In this document: positions 8,964 to 19,255 of the stretch, one piece after another
Layout of the letters: each line of letters opens with the position of its first letter
How positions within the stretch are numbered: position 1 is the first letter of the stretch
NCBI RefSeq assembly: GCF_022129445.1
Contig: NZ_JADQAQ010000032.1
Location: 1 to 52,873 of the forward strand
Reading direction: 5' to 3'
Origin: Photobacterium sp. Ph5
Lineage (GTDB): Bacteria > Pseudomonadota > Gammaproteobacteria > Enterobacterales > Vibrionaceae
Length of the DNA stretch: 52,873 nucleotides
Notes under the pieces: generated by a model
Seen by the model: the letters and a program-made list of their open reading frames with translations, nothing else
Databases searched by the model: none
Told to the model about the DNA's origin: nothing
Made by a program: the position numbers and the translations under genes

Positions 8964-9446
8964 TTACGGCTCAAGCGGCTGACGATTAAACTCCTTACAA
9001 CCACATTTAATGCATGGTTCAATACGTGTTACATGAGTAATCGTTTGCTGGTAGCCACATTTCTCACATACCAAATGACCCAGTCCAACTAGCTCTCCTG
9101 CGCGGTAAACCCCTTTATGTTTAATATCATCCATCACTTCAATCCACTCCAATTGTGTTTTATCCGTGATCTCAGCAAGGTGTCGCCATACTGTTTCACT
9201 TACCAATTGATAAAATGGACTTTCTTTGAACGGTTCTGGGCTATTTTTCACTTCTTCACTAAAAGTTTTTAAATCACTTTTTAAATACGCTTCAATCAGT
9301 GAAAGCTCATCCTTAGTCATATCGCTGGCGGCTTTACCATACAGTTCAGTCGTCTCAATAAACTTCTTAAGCTCTTGTGGGCTATTCTTTAATGTCTCTG
9401 TTACTTTTTCTAATAGCGCTTCGTAGTGTGCTTTTTGCTGAGTCAT
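8964..9446 (-). CDS. YbeL-type zinc-ribbon protein (DUF1451)
   Basis: This 160-residue protein has a charged, probably helical N-terminal part and a C-terminal zinc ribbon built from CEKCGY and CIKCGC (about residues 127-152). It matches the DUF1451/YbeL family, whose member also lies next to leuS in E. coli. The start was moved inward to the ATG at 9446 because AAGGAG lies 7-8 bases upstream; the longer frame to 9542 adds 32 residues that do not resemble the family and runs into the leuS promoter area. It is divergent from leuS. Molecular function is unknown; nucleic-acid or protein binding is only a guess from the ribbon. Confidence 0.87.
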   Translation of the reverse strand: MTQQKAHYEALLEKVTETLKNSPQELKKFIETTELYGKAASDMTKDELSLIEAYLKSDLKTFSEEVKNSPEPFKESPFYQLVSETVWRHLAEITDKTQLEWIEVMDDIKHKGVYRAGELVGLGHLVCEKCGYQQTITHVTRIEPCIKCGCKEFNRQPLEP

Positions 9447-9535
9447 GATGTTTCTCCTTAGCCTATATTGACTAAAAGCGTGCTGAAATGCCGCCAAATA
9501 CAAGATTAAAGGTATCGAATTGCCTTCAGCTATTG

Positions 9536-9564
9536 TTGACACCTTTACCTTTGGTTATTCTATG
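9536..9564 (+). promoter_or_regulatory. Candidate leuS promoter
   Basis: A consensus -35 TTGACA (9536-9541) precedes a weak -10 (TCTATG at 9559-9564, 17-base spacer; TATTCT at 9556 is an alternative). It lies about 55 bases upstream of leuS. Confidence 0.4.
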
Positions 9565-9617
9565 TCGATTAATTTGAATGTGTTTATATTAAACTCACAA
9601 AATCCCGGATGTCATCG

Positions 9618-12191
9618 ATGCAAGAACAATATCGTCCACAGGACATTGAACAGAAAGTTCAAGAACATTGGGACAACAAAAAAACTTTTGTTGTTAGTGA
9701 AGACCCTAATAAAGAAAAATTCTACTGTCTGTCCATGTTCCCGTACCCTAGTGGTCGACTGCACATGGGTCACGTGCGTAACTACACTATCGGTGATGTT
9801 ATCTCTCGCTACCAGCGCTTACAAGGTAAAAATGTAATGCAGCCAATCGGCTGGGATGCATTTGGTTTACCTGCTGAAAATGCGGCAGTAAAAAATAAGA
9901 CAGCTCCAGCACCATGGACTTACGAAAATATCGAGTACATGAAAAACCAGCTTAAGCTATTAGGCTTTGGTTATGATTGGAACCGTGAATTCGCAACTTG
10001 TACGCCAGAGTACTACCGTTGGGAACAAGAATTCTTCACTAAGCTTTACAATAAAGGCCTAGTTTACAAGAAGACTTCATCTGTTAACTGGTGTCCTAAC
10101 GACCAAACTGTACTTGCTAACGAGCAGGTTGAAGATGGTTGTTGTTGGCGTTGTGATACACCTGTTGAGCAAAAAGAGATCCCACAATGGTTCATTAAGA
10201 TCACTGAGTACGCGCAAGAGCTACTTGACGATCTTGACAACCTTGATGGCTGGCCTGAAATGGTTAAAACCATGCAGCGCAACTGGATCGGTCGTTCTGA
10301 AGGTGTTGAGCTAACATTTAATGTTAAAGGTCAAGACGATCTAGAAGTTTATACTACCCGCCCTGATACCCTTATGGGTGTAACATTTGTCAGCATTGCT
10401 GCAGGCCACCCTCTTGCTGCAAAAGCGGCTGAAAATAACCCTGCTCTTGCTGATTTCATTCACGAATGCCGTAATAACAAAGTTGCAGAAGCTGATCTTG
10501 CAACGATGGAAAAGAAAGGCATGGATACAGGCTTAACGGCTATCCACCCATTAGATGGTCGTGAAGTCCCTGTTTACGTTGCTAACTTTGTACTGATGGA
10601 TTACGGCACAGGTGCAGTAATGGCAGTACCTGCGCACGATCAGCGTGACTTTGAGTTTGCAACAAAATACAACATCGACATCATGGCAGTTATCAAGCCT
10701 GAAGATGGTAGTGATGCTGACATTTCTGAGGCGGCATACACAGAAAAAGGTGTACTGTTTAATTCAGGTGAATTCGATGGCCTTAACTTCCAACAAGCGT
10801 TCGATGCAATTGCAACGAAACTTGAAGCTGAAGGAAAAGGCAAAAAGACAGTTAACTTCCGTCTACGTGACTGGGGCGTTTCTCGTCAACGTTACTGGGG
10901 TGCGCCAATCCCAATGGTAACGACTGAAGATGGTGAAGTTCACCCAGTACCTGCAGATCAACTACCAGTGATCTTGCCTGAAGATGTGGTAATGGATGGC
11001 GTAACTAGTCCAATCAAAGCGGATAAAGAGTGGGCAAAAACTACCTTTAACGGTGAACCTGCGCTTCGTGAAACAGATACATTCGATACATTCATGGAAT
11101 CGTCTTGGTACTACGCGCGTTACTGTTCACCACAAGCTGACGATATTCTAGATCCAGAAAAAGCGAACTACTGGCTACCTGTTGATCAATACATTGGTGG
11201 TATTGAACACGCATGTATGCACCTACTGTACTCTCGCTTCTTCCACAAATTGCTACGTGATGCAGGTTACGTAACGTCTGACGAACCATTCAAGCAATTA
11301 CTATGTCAAGGCATGGTATTGGCTGACGCATTCTTCTATACCACAGAGAAAGGCGGTAAAGAGTGGGTTGCGCCAACAGACGTCACTGTTGAACGCGATG
11401 GTAAAGGTCGCATCACGTCTGCTGTTGACTCTCAAGGTCACAACGTTGAACACTCAGGCATGATCAAAATGTCTAAGTCTAAAAACAACGGTATCGACCC
11501 TCAAGAAATGGTAGATAAGTACGGTGCTGATACCGTTCGTCTATTCATGATGTTTGCATCACCTGCTGACATGACACTTGAATGGCAAGAATCTGGCGTT
11601 GAAGGTGCTAACCGTTTCCTTAAACGTGTTTGGAAACTCGTTCGTGAACATACAGCGAAAGGTGCAGCAGAAGCGGTTGATGTGTCAGCATTAACTGGCG
11701 ATCAAAAAGCACTTCGTCGTGATATTCACAAAACAATTGCAAAAGTAAGTGATGATATTGGTCGTCGCCAAACATTCAACACTGCAATTGCTGCTATCAT
11801 GGAGCTGATGAATAAGCTGGCTAAAGCCTCTCAAGAATCAGTTCAAGATCGCGCAATTCTTGATGAAGCACTAAAAGCAATTGTGACTATGCTTTACCCT
11901 ATCACTCCACATATCTGTTTCGAAATGTGGGCTGCACTGGGCGAAACTGACATTGATAATGCACAATGGCCACAAGCTGACGAAAAAGCATTAGTTGAAG
12001 ATGAGAAACTGATCATTGTTCAAGTTAACGGTAAGCTTCGTGCTAAGTTAACCGTTGCAGCAGATGCAACAAAAGAACAAGTTGAAGAACTTGGTCTAAA
12101 CGATGAGAACGTCACTAAGTTCACTGATGGTTTAACGATCCGTAAAGTTATTTACGTACCAGGTAAACTACTTAACATCGTTGCTAGCTAA
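9618..12191 (+). CDS. leuS: Leucyl-tRNA synthetase
   Basis: This class I aminoacyl-tRNA synthetase charges tRNA-Leu, including the gene at the left edge. It has the HIGH-type motif HMGH in the [11 protein letters not shown] segment (about residues 40-52), a large editing domain ([12 protein letters not shown] near 245), the KMSKSKNNG signature near 620, and a C-terminal anticodon-binding domain. The start at 9618 (MQEQYRP) is preferred over 9609 because it matches the recalled family N-terminus; neither has a strong ribosome site. At 857 residues it is close to E. coli LeuS (860). A terminator follows before lptE. Confidence 0.97.
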   Translation: MQEQYRPQDIEQKVQEHWDNKKTFVVSEDPNKEKFYCLSMFPYPSGRLHMGHVRNYTIGDVISRYQRLQGKNVMQPIGWDAFGLPAENAAVKNKTAPAPWTYENIEYMKNQLKLLGFGYDWNREFATCTPEYYRWEQEFFTKLYNKGLVYKKTSSVNWCPNDQTVLANEQVEDGCCWRCDTPVEQKEIPQWFIKITEYAQELLDDLDNLDGWPEMVKTMQRNWIGRSEGVELTFNVKGQDDLEVYTTRPDTLMGVTFVSIAAGHPLAAKAAENNPALADFIHECRNNKVAEADLATMEKKGMDTGLTAIHPLDGREVPVYVANFVLMDYGTGAVMAVPAHDQRDFEFATKYNIDIMAVIKPEDGSDADISEAAYTEKGVLFNSGEFDGLNFQQAFDAIATKLEAEGKGKKTVNFRLRDWGVSRQRYWGAPIPMVTTEDGEVHPVPADQLPVILPEDVVMDGVTSPIKADKEWAKTTFNGEPALRETDTFDTFMESSWYYARYCSPQADDILDPEKANYWLPVDQYIGGIEHACMHLLYSRFFHKLLRDAGYVTSDEPFKQLLCQGMVLADAFFYTTEKGGKEWVAPTDVTVERDGKGRITSAVDSQGHNVEHSGMIKMSKSKNNGIDPQEMVDKYGADTVRLFMMFASPADMTLEWQESGVEGANRFLKRVWKLVREHTAKGAAEAVDVSALTGDQKALRRDIHKTIAKVSDDIGRRQTFNTAIAAIMELMNKLAKASQESVQDRAILDEALKAIVTMLYPITPHICFEMWAALGETDIDNAQWPQADEKALVEDEKLIIVQVNGKLRAKLTVAADATKEQVEELGLNDENVTKFTDGLTIRKVIYVPGKLLNIVAS

Positions 12192-12238
12192 TTAGGTTAT
12201 TGTTCTCTGTTAGTTCACCTAACATAGCGAGTAACCTT

Positions 12239-12266
12239 AAGATCCCCGCTTATGCGGGGATCTTTA
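12239..12266 (+). terminator. Intrinsic terminator after leuS
   Basis: AAGATCCCCGC pairs with GCGGGGATCTT around TTAT. Few T follow (TATAA), so some readthrough into lptE-holA is possible. Confidence 0.75.
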
Positions 12267-12332
12267 TAATTACAGTTCTATTTAATTTTTGCGCCTAGCG
12301 CACTTTCTTTTTACTTCAAGGAGCTGACTTTC

Positions 12333-13004
12333 GTGAAAAGTTTTTTCTCGGCGAACAGCCTAACTCGACTACTTATCATTACTCTTCTCGCGCTAACAAC
12401 AGCTTCTTGTGGCTTCCATCTTCGCGGTAATTACATGCTTCCTGACGGTATCGCTAAACTATCATTAACCAGTTTTGACCCTTATGGTCAGCTAACACGT
12501 ATGGTTAGATACCAATTTAAACTCCACGGTATTAGTGAAGTTGCACCTGCGAAAAATGTGCCGAACCTAAATATTAACAGTGAGTCTCAAGGTGAGCGTA
12601 CTTTATCTATTTATCAAAATAACGGTAAAGCGGAATACGATTTAACCTTAACGGTTAATTACTCAGTCACTATCCCAAATCAAGGTCAGCAAACTTATAC
12701 CACCAAAGTGACTCGTACTTTCCTTGATAACCCATTAACAGCATTGGCAAAATCTGTTGAACAAGACGAATTAGTTAACGTTATGCGTGAACAAGCTGCG
12801 CAACAAATTATGCGTAAATTGGCACGTTTAACCGCCGTATTTAATAAGATCGAAGAAGACAAATTAGACTCTCAATTACAAGAGATTCTGAACGAAGAAG
12901 ATAAAAAAGAATCTTCCGATGAAACAGGAAAAACGATAATTACAACGTTACCTGCAGAGCAATCAAATACAGTTATTGAGCATAATAGTCATAACGCACA
13001 ATGA
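12333..13004 (+). CDS. lptE: LPS-assembly lipoprotein LptE
   Basis: LptE forms the outer-membrane plug complex with LptD, which inserts lipopolysaccharide. The 223-residue precursor has a lipoprotein signal peptide with lipobox TASC at about residue 26, then the conserved CGFHLRG start of mature LptE. The GTG start at 12333 has AAGGAG 9 bases upstream. The C-terminal 40 residues are charged and look disordered, longer than in E. coli. Its stop overlaps the holA start (ATGA), as expected for the leuS-lptE-holA cluster. Confidence 0.93.
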   Translation: MKSFFSANSLTRLLIITLLALTTASCGFHLRGNYMLPDGIAKLSLTSFDPYGQLTRMVRYQFKLHGISEVAPAKNVPNLNINSESQGERTLSIYQNNGKAEYDLTLTVNYSVTIPNQGQQTYTTKVTRTFLDNPLTALAKSVEQDELVNVMREQAAQQIMRKLARLTAVFNKIEEDKLDSQLQEILNEEDKKESSDETGKTIITTLPAEQSNTVIEHNSHNAQ

Positions 13005-14026
13005 GAGTTTATCCCGAACAACTGACGCAGCAGCTCAATAAAGGCCTGCGTCAGGCTTACCTATTATTTGGTAATGAACCACTACTTAAACAAGAATGTG
13101 GTGACAGTATTAAGCAACTAGCTCAACAGCAAGGTTTTCTTGAACGCCATCGTTTTACCATTGATAACCAGTTAGATTGGAATCAAGTACTCGATTGCTG
13201 TCAAGCCATGAGCTTATTCTCAGCCCAACAAATCATTGAGTTAGAGTTTCCTGAAACAGGGCTTAATGCCAATCAAGCTAAAGCCTTGTTAGAGGTTATT
13301 GAACATTTAAACCCTGATATTTTATTAGTGCTTACTGGTCCTTATTTAAATAAGAAACAAGAAGCAACCAAATGGTTTAAAGCCCTCGATGGCTTAGGCT
13401 TATATGTGCCATGTAATACCCCTGACGCCAAACAAATGCCGCGTTTTATTCAAACCCGTTGTCGAATGCTTGGTTTAAAGCCTGATCATGAGTCGGTACA
13501 AATGCTAGCACAATGGCATGAAGGTAATTTACTGGCGTTAGCACAAAGCTTACATAAGCTGGTCTTGCTTTATCCTGATGGTGAGCTAACCATTATTCGC
13601 CTACAAGAAGCATTAAGTCGTCATAATCACTATACCCCTTTCCAACTGGTTGATGCGGTATTAGCTGGACAATCAAAACGCAGCCAACGCGTGCTCCGTC
13701 AATTGCAAGGTGAAGGTATTGAGGCCACGATCTTATTACGTACCTTGCAACGAGAGTTGACGCAGCTTTATAAGATGCAAGAAATGGGGAAGAAAGGCAC
13801 ACCGCTTAATATCATTTTTGAGCAATTTCGGGTGTGGCAAAATCGCCGTGAAATTTATGTTGGTGCACTTCATCGCTTACCATTACCACGTTTGGTTAGA
13901 ATCATTCGTCAATTAACTCAACTTGAAATACAAGTGAAAACTGATTACGACACCACACCATGGCCAGCTCTTAGTACACTCTGTGCTGAAATCTGCGGTT
14001 TAGAAACCCACTTACAGCACGCATAA
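13001..14026 (+). CDS. holA: DNA polymerase III delta subunit
   Basis: Delta opens the beta sliding clamp within the clamp-loader complex. The 341-residue protein matches the HolA family in length (343 in E. coli) and in motifs such as the N-terminal QAYLLFGNEPLL and the central HNHYTPFQLVDAVLAG segments. It overlaps lptE by 4 bases. In E. coli the next genes are nadD and cobC; here a terminator follows directly. Confidence 0.94.
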   Translation: MRVYPEQLTQQLNKGLRQAYLLFGNEPLLKQECGDSIKQLAQQQGFLERHRFTIDNQLDWNQVLDCCQAMSLFSAQQIIELEFPETGLNANQAKALLEVIEHLNPDILLVLTGPYLNKKQEATKWFKALDGLGLYVPCNTPDAKQMPRFIQTRCRMLGLKPDHESVQMLAQWHEGNLLALAQSLHKLVLLYPDGELTIIRLQEALSRHNHYTPFQLVDAVLAGQSKRSQRVLRQLQGEGIEATILLRTLQRELTQLYKMQEMGKKGTPLNIIFEQFRVWQNRREIYVGALHRLPLPRLVRIIRQLTQLEIQVKTDYDTTPWPALSTLCAEICGLETHLQHA

Positions 14027-14034
14027 TCCGATAT

Positions 14035-14071
14035 AAAAACGGTCTTCAGTCATTGTTGACCGTTTTTTTTC
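14035..14071 (+). terminator. Intrinsic terminator after holA
   Basis: AAAAACGGTC pairs with GACCGTTTTT, followed by further T. It separates holA from the rsfS operon. Confidence 0.88.
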
Positions 14072-14142
14072 TAAATCTTACCTTAACCGGTCGAAAAATC
14101 ATCGTCTGAACCTTGTCCTTTTATCGCTGTCAGATAAGAGCG

Positions 14143-14151
14143 TGGTATACT
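14143..14151 (+). promoter_or_regulatory. Extended -10 promoter for the rsfS-rlpA operon
   Basis: TGGTATACT is an extended -10 (TGn plus TATACT) about 100 bases before rsfS and downstream of the holA terminator. No clear -35 is visible, which fits the extended -10 class. Confidence 0.55.
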
Positions 14152-14252
14152 GCCGATCTTATTACGGTCGCAAACTTTTTACCTATCCTATCCAATAGTA
14201 AAATAGATCATAGACGACTACACATTTTTAAACGCTTATTGAGGGAATCCCT

Positions 14253-14570
14253 TTGCAAGTTCAAGAACTACACGATTTCATTGTTGATAAAATTGACGAC
14301 ATTAAAGCACAAGACATCGTAACAATTGATGTTCGTGGTAAATCAAGCATCACAGACGTAATGGTTATCTGTACTGGTACTTCAAACCGTCACGTGAGCT
14401 CTATTGCTGATCACGTAAACAAAGAATCAAAGTTAATTGACTTCCCTCCATTTGGTATTAGTGGTGAAGATGAAGGTCAATGGGTGATCGTTGATATGGG
14501 TAACGTAATGCTACATATCATGCAAGAAGATGCTCGCCAAGTGTACCAACTGGAGAAGCTTTGGAGCTAA
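14253..14570 (+). CDS. rsfS: Ribosomal silencing factor RsfS
   Basis: This 105-residue protein binds uL14 and blocks 50S-30S joining during starvation. It carries the conserved VRGKSSITDVMVICTGTS segment (about residues 29-46), the WVIVDMGNVMLHIMQ strand and the C-terminal YQLEKLWS. The start is TTG at 14253 with GAGGGA 6-7 bases upstream. Length equals E. coli RsfS. It heads the operon rsfS-rlmH-mrdA-rodA-rlpA; the next gene starts 7 bases on. Confidence 0.95.
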   Translation: MQVQELHDFIVDKIDDIKAQDIVTIDVRGKSSITDVMVICTGTSNRHVSSIADHVNKESKLIDFPPFGISGEDEGQWVIVDMGNVMLHIMQEDARQVYQLEKLWS

Positions 14571-14577
14571 CTGAGTC

Positions 14578-15048
14578 ATGAAGCTTCAATTAATTGCTGT
14601 TGGCACAAAAATGCCAAAGTGGGTTGAGGAAGGCTATAAAGAATATAGCCGTCGCTTCCCTAAAGATATGCCTCTGGAATTGATTGAGATCCCAGCGGGT
14701 AAGCGCGGGAAAAATGCAGATATTGCTCGTATCCTTCAAAAAGAAGGTGAAGCAATGTTAGCTGCCGTTGCTAAGGGTAACCGAATTGTTACTCTAGATA
14801 TTCCTGGCAAACGCTGGGATACCGAGCAACTAGCAGGTCAGCTAGAAGTTTGGAAACTTGATGGTCGCGACGTCTCTATTTTAATTGGCGGACCAGAAGG
14901 CCTTTCACCAGCTTGTAAAGCAGCAGCAGAGCAAAGCTGGTCACTATCACCATTAACACTTCCGCACCCGTTAGTGCGTGTAGTTATGGCAGAAAGTTTA
15001 TACCGTGCATGGAGCATCACGGCTAACCATCCGTACCACAGGGAATAA
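14578..15048 (+). CDS. rlmH: 23S rRNA pseudouridine-1915 N3-methyltransferase
   Basis: This SPOUT-class methyltransferase modifies pseudouridine 1915 in helix 69 of 23S rRNA. The 156-residue protein shows the SAM-binding knot: [10 protein letters not shown] (about residues 102-111) and the C-terminal [20 protein letters not shown], ending NHPYHRE as in the family. It lies between rsfS and mrdA, the standard order. Confidence 0.97.
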   Translation: MKLQLIAVGTKMPKWVEEGYKEYSRRFPKDMPLELIEIPAGKRGKNADIARILQKEGEAMLAAVAKGNRIVTLDIPGKRWDTEQLAGQLEVWKLDGRDVSILIGGPEGLSPACKAAAEQSWSLSPLTLPHPLVRVVMAESLYRAWSITANHPYHRE

Positions 15049-15054
15049 CCATCG

Positions 15055-17016
15055 ATGAGACAAAAGCGAACCCAGATCCGCGACCATCGCGCTGAGTCGG
15101 CGCTATTTTTCCGCCGAGCTCTTGTCTCATTTATTGGAATTGTCATTCTGGTCAGCATCTTATTATTCAATCTATTTAATATTCAGGTTGAACAACACCA
15201 AGACTATAAGACTCGATCAAATGACAACCGGATAAAAATTGTTCCTGTCGCACCTAATCGCGGTCTTATTTATGACCGTAATGGTGTGCTATTAGCCGAA
15301 AACCGCCCCATTTATAACCTTGAAGTTACCATCGAAAAAGTACCTGACATGGAACAAACCTATGCTGATTTAAAATCAGTATTAGGCCTTACCGATGAAG
15401 ACATTGAGCGATTTAAAAAAGAGCGCCGCCGTACTCGTCGCTTTAAATCTGTGCCAATCCTTGAGGGATTAAACGAGCAACAAGTTGCTTTGTTTGCAGT
15501 CAACCAACATAAATTTCCAGGCGTGGAAGTTAAAGCCTATTTAAAACGTTACTATCCATATGGTGATTCGCTTACGCACGTCTTAGGTTATGTTGCTAAA
15601 ATCAACGATCGTGACCTTAAAAAACTAGATAAAGCGGATAAACTCAGTAATTACAAAGCAACTCGCGATATCGGTAAGCTAGGTATTGAGCGTTACTACG
15701 AAGATCTATTACATGGCACTTCAGGCTATCAAGAAGTCGAAGTTAACAGTCGTGGACGTATTATTCGTACCCTTAAGTACGTACCCCCTATTCCAGGTAA
15801 AGACATCTCATTAAATCTTGATATTCAGCTTCAGCTTTATGTTCAAAACTTGCTAACTGAACGTAAAATCGATCCTGAAACGGGTGAAGAGATCACTAAA
15901 CACAAACGTGGCTCTGTCGTAGTTTTAGATCCAAAAGACGACGCTATTCTCGCGATGGTTTCTAGCCCAAGTTACGACCCTAATTTATTTGTTCGTGGTA
16001 TTTCCAGTAAAAAATACCGTGAATTATTAAATAACCCAGATCGCCCATTAGTTAACCGCGTCACTCTCGGTATTTATCCACCAGCATCCACGGTAAAACC
16101 GTTAATTGCAGTCGCTGCATTAACAGAAGGCGTGATCACGCCAAAAACCACCCGAAATGATCCCGGTTGGTGGCAGATCCCGAACACAACCAGTCGTAAA
16201 TTCCGTGATTGGTTACGTTGGGGACATGGTCGCGTCAACATTTATAAAGCGATTGAAGAGTCAGTGGATACTTACTTTTATCAAGTTGCCTACGATATGG
16301 GTATCGATCGACTTTCAACGTGGATGAATAAATTTGGCTATGGCGTCTATACCGGTATTGATATTCACGAAGAAAGCAAAGCCAATATGCCAACCCGTGA
16401 ATGGAAACAAGCTCGCCATAAACGTCCTTGGTATCAAGGCGATACTATTCCTGTCGGTATTGGACAAGGCTATTGGACAGCAACACCACTGCAAATAGCA
16501 AAAGCAACATCGGTATTGGTCAATAATGGCGTGGTTCATCGCCCTCATCTTCTAAAAGATATTATTGACGAAGAAACAGTCAAACCCGCTGAGTTTGAAG
16601 ATTTCCCACCGATCACAGGCGTGACACCAGAAACCTGGGAGATCGCTCGTGAAGGTATGCATCGCGTTCTTTATGGTAATCGTGGTACAGCACGAAAAGC
16701 GTTTTATGATACGCCATATGAAGCTGGCGGGAAATCAGGCTCAGCACAGGTCTTCGGTTTAGCTGAAAACCAAAAATATAATGCAGATGAGCTTGAAGAG
16801 CGTTTACGTGACCATGCGTTATTTACTGCATTTGCGCCATTTGACAAACCTGAAGTAGTCGTTGCAATGGTATTAGAAAATGCCGGTGGTGGCTCTAGTA
16901 ATGGTGGGCCAATTGCTCGTCAAATTTTCGATCATATGCTAATTAAGCCAACCGCTGAGAGCCTTCTTAAAGCAAAGCCTGAACTCACTGCGACACAACC
17001 AACAGAGGTACAATAA
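15055..17016 (+). CDS. mrdA: Penicillin-binding protein 2 (elongasome transpeptidase)
   Basis: PBP2 crosslinks peptidoglycan during elongation with the RodA polymerase. The 653-residue protein has a short cytoplasmic tail, a membrane helix (about residues 20-43), a dimerisation domain with GLIYDRNG, and a transpeptidase domain. The catalytic motifs are STVK (Ser345), SVD near 403 and KSG near 561. About 16 extra residues (the [13 protein letters not shown] region near 280) precede GSVVVLDPK relative to E. coli PBP2. The stop overlaps the rodA ATG (TAATG). Confidence 0.96.
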   Translation: MRQKRTQIRDHRAESALFFRRALVSFIGIVILVSILLFNLFNIQVEQHQDYKTRSNDNRIKIVPVAPNRGLIYDRNGVLLAENRPIYNLEVTIEKVPDMEQTYADLKSVLGLTDEDIERFKKERRRTRRFKSVPILEGLNEQQVALFAVNQHKFPGVEVKAYLKRYYPYGDSLTHVLGYVAKINDRDLKKLDKADKLSNYKATRDIGKLGIERYYEDLLHGTSGYQEVEVNSRGRIIRTLKYVPPIPGKDISLNLDIQLQLYVQNLLTERKIDPETGEEITKHKRGSVVVLDPKDDAILAMVSSPSYDPNLFVRGISSKKYRELLNNPDRPLVNRVTLGIYPPASTVKPLIAVAALTEGVITPKTTRNDPGWWQIPNTTSRKFRDWLRWGHGRVNIYKAIEESVDTYFYQVAYDMGIDRLSTWMNKFGYGVYTGIDIHEESKANMPTREWKQARHKRPWYQGDTIPVGIGQGYWTATPLQIAKATSVLVNNGVVHRPHLLKDIIDEETVKPAEFEDFPPITGVTPETWEIAREGMHRVLYGNRGTARKAFYDTPYEAGGKSGSAQVFGLAENQKYNADELEERLRDHALFTAFAPFDKPEVVVAMVLENAGGGSSNGGPIARQIFDHMLIKPTAESLLKAKPELTATQPTEVQ

Positions 17017-18137
17017 TGAGTATTATGGCGGCAACCGGTACCAAGCGAACGCTAAGTGATCGCTTACATATCGATATGCCACTATTACTAGGGATCCTTA
17101 CACTTATGGGGTTTGCCCTTATCATCATGTGGAGCGCAAGCGGACAAAATATTGCCATGATGGAACGCCAGGCAATGCGCATGTTGATGTCACTAGGGAT
17201 TATGGTTTTACTCGCACAAATTGCACCACGCCATTACGAAGCATGGGCACCTTACTTATTTGGTATTGGCTTACTACTGCTGTTTAGTGTATTAGCTTTT
17301 GGTGAAGTATCTAAAGGCGCACAACGTTGGTTAAATTTAGGCTTTGTTCGCTTTCAACCTTCTGAATTGCTCAAACTGGCCGTACCGCTGATGGTGGCTC
17401 GATTTATTGGTAATCGACCATTACCGCCATCGATGCGTAATATCTTTGTTGCTTTAGTATTAATCTTCACACCAACCATCTTAATTGCTAAGCAACCCGA
17501 CCTTGGAACCTCAATTTTGGTTGCCGCATCAGGGATCTTTGTTCTGTTTCTGTCAGGAATGAGCTGGAGACTGATTATAGGGGCGTTAGTATTACTCGGT
17601 GCGTTTATTCCTGTGTTATGGTTCTTCCTTATGCACGACTACCAGCGAACGCGAGTAATGACTTTGTTTAATCCAGAGTCTGATCCGCTCGGTGCGGGTT
17701 ACCATATTATTCAATCAAAAATCGCGATTGGCTCTGGAGGCATAAGCGGTAAAGGTTGGCTCCATGGTACTCAGTCTCAGCTAGAATTTGTTCCTGAACG
17801 ACATACCGATTTCATCTTTGCAGTTATCGCTGAAGAATGGGGATTAACCGGTGTGATTGGTTTACTGACAATTTACCTTTTCATCTTAGGACGAGGGTTA
17901 TTATTAGCAAGCCGAGCTCAAACCGCATTTGGGCGTATGATGGCTGGCAGTATTGTATTAAGTTTCTTTGTTTATGTTTTTGTAAATATCGGTATGGTAA
18001 GTGGCATTCTGCCTGTGGTAGGTGTTCCACTTCCTCTAGTGAGCTACGGCGGTACATCCATGATGACCCTGCTAGCTGGCTTCGGTATTTTGATGTCTAT
18101 CCACACTCACAGAAAAATGTTGTCTAAGGCGACCTAA
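17016..18137 (+). CDS. rodA: Peptidoglycan polymerase RodA (SEDS family)
   Basis: This 373-residue SEDS glycosyltransferase is the elongasome partner of PBP2. It has about ten membrane segments. Family signatures include [18 protein letters not shown] (about residues 97-114), KQPDLGTS (near 160) with the catalytic-region Asp, and [12 protein letters not shown] near the C-terminus. The start overlaps the mrdA stop by one base, and rlpA begins right after its stop. Confidence 0.97.
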   Translation: MSIMAATGTKRTLSDRLHIDMPLLLGILTLMGFALIIMWSASGQNIAMMERQAMRMLMSLGIMVLLAQIAPRHYEAWAPYLFGIGLLLLFSVLAFGEVSKGAQRWLNLGFVRFQPSELLKLAVPLMVARFIGNRPLPPSMRNIFVALVLIFTPTILIAKQPDLGTSILVAASGIFVLFLSGMSWRLIIGALVLLGAFIPVLWFFLMHDYQRTRVMTLFNPESDPLGAGYHIIQSKIAIGSGGISGKGWLHGTQSQLEFVPERHTDFIFAVIAEEWGLTGVIGLLTIYLFILGRGLLLASRAQTAFGRMMAGSIVLSFFVYVFVNIGMVSGILPVVGVPLPLVSYGGTSMMTLLAGFGILMSIHTHRKMLSKAT

Positions 18138-19016
18138 ATGCGTTCACTTTTTTTATTGTTCTTTGTTCTACTTGCAGGATGTAGCTCCGCGCCAGATAAA
18201 CCTCAACAGCCAGAGACAAAAGCAGCTCAAGCCACACCAGGCTTACTGTTTAAACCCAATACCCCAACCAATGACGATCCCAATGCGGGCCGTTATTCAT
18301 TAAAAGATGACCGAGCACCAACGGTGGTGCCTGATTTTAGTAAAGTACCACCCGTTGTACCGCATTATGAACCTTATAGTCGTGGTGGTAATAAAGACTA
18401 CACATTACGTGGCAAACGCTACCATATTGTAAAAAATACGAAAGGTTATACTGAGACAGGCTTTGCTTCTTGGTATGGCGAGAAATTCCATGGCCATAAA
18501 ACCTCCAATGGTGAAACATATAATATGTTTGCTATGACGGCAGCGCATAAAACCTTGCCGCTACCGAGTTTTGTCCGTGTAACCAATACCCTAAATGGTA
18601 AATCGACGATCGTTCGAGTGAACGACCGTGGTCCATTCCATGATGGCCGAATTATTGATTTAAGTATGGCCGCGGCAGCAAAAATTGGGGTAATCAGTCT
18701 TGGCACAGCCCCTGTTAAGATTGAAGTGATAAATATACCTAAGCCGACAAATAAAAGTGCAATGAAAAATTCACCGATTCCTCATCACTATTTTGTCCAA
18801 TTAGCCGCGGTAAATAGCTTAGCAAAAGCCGAAGAGATGAAAAAAGAGCTAAAACGTAACTTCAATACCGATATTGATATCGAAAAAGTTGCTAGTCGTG
18901 CGGTATACCGTGTCCGTTTAGGTCCATATATGGATCACCGAGATGCAGAAATACAGCTTAGCAAAGTAAAATCTCATCGTTACCCAAAGGCATTTATAAC
19001 CACTGTTAATAGATAA
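18138..19016 (+). CDS. rlpA: Septal ring lytic transglycosylase / lipoprotein RlpA
   Basis: This 292-residue outer-membrane lipoprotein has lipobox LLAGC with Cys at about residue 15. The double-psi beta-barrel domain (GFASWYGEKFHGHKTSNGE onward, about 112-200, with RVNDRGPFHDGRIIDLS) carries the predicted lytic transglycosylase activity on stem-less glycans. A C-terminal SPOR domain (YFVQLAAV onward, about 217-290) binds denuded septal glycan. It is the last gene of the rsfS operon and is followed by a terminator. Confidence 0.94.
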   Translation: MRSLFLLFFVLLAGCSSAPDKPQQPETKAAQATPGLLFKPNTPTNDDPNAGRYSLKDDRAPTVVPDFSKVPPVVPHYEPYSRGGNKDYTLRGKRYHIVKNTKGYTETGFASWYGEKFHGHKTSNGETYNMFAMTAAHKTLPLPSFVRVTNTLNGKSTIVRVNDRGPFHDGRIIDLSMAAAAKIGVISLGTAPVKIEVINIPKPTNKSAMKNSPIPHHYFVQLAAVNSLAKAEEMKKELKRNFNTDIDIEKVASRAVYRVRLGPYMDHRDAEIQLSKVKSHRYPKAFITTVNR

Positions 19017-19053
19017 TGGGAACCTAATCGACATTTAGCACTCATAACATCGG

Positions 19054-19101
19054 CTTGTATGTTTATTCGTTTAACGTAATGAACATACAAGTTTTATTTT
19101 G
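19054..19101 (+). terminator. Intrinsic terminator after rlpA
   Basis: CTTGTATGTT pairs with AACATACAAG across an 18-base loop, followed by TTTTATTTT. The long loop makes it weaker than its neighbours. Confidence 0.65.
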
Positions 19102-19203
19102 TTCACAACAGTGAATCAATAACCAATCTTTGCGCACATTACGTCCGCTTAATGTCAATAAATGGGATTCTCCCCCCATTCAACTGATAGGTGAGGTGTT
19201 ATC

Positions 19204-19212
19204 TGCTATAGT
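19204..19212 (+). promoter_or_regulatory. Extended -10 promoter for dacA
   Basis: TGCTATAGT (TGn plus TATAGT) lies 44 bases upstream of the dacA ATG and downstream of the rlpA terminator. No clear -35 is seen. Confidence 0.5.
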
Positions 19213-19255
19213 GAGCGTCATTTCTTGTCTTAGATAAACTAAAGTTATAATAACC

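Noticed and set aside
19097..19112. TTCAC-N4-GTGAA symmetry upstream of dacA as an operator
   Set aside because: Short, and it lies next to the rlpA terminator; no matching regulator consensus is recognised.
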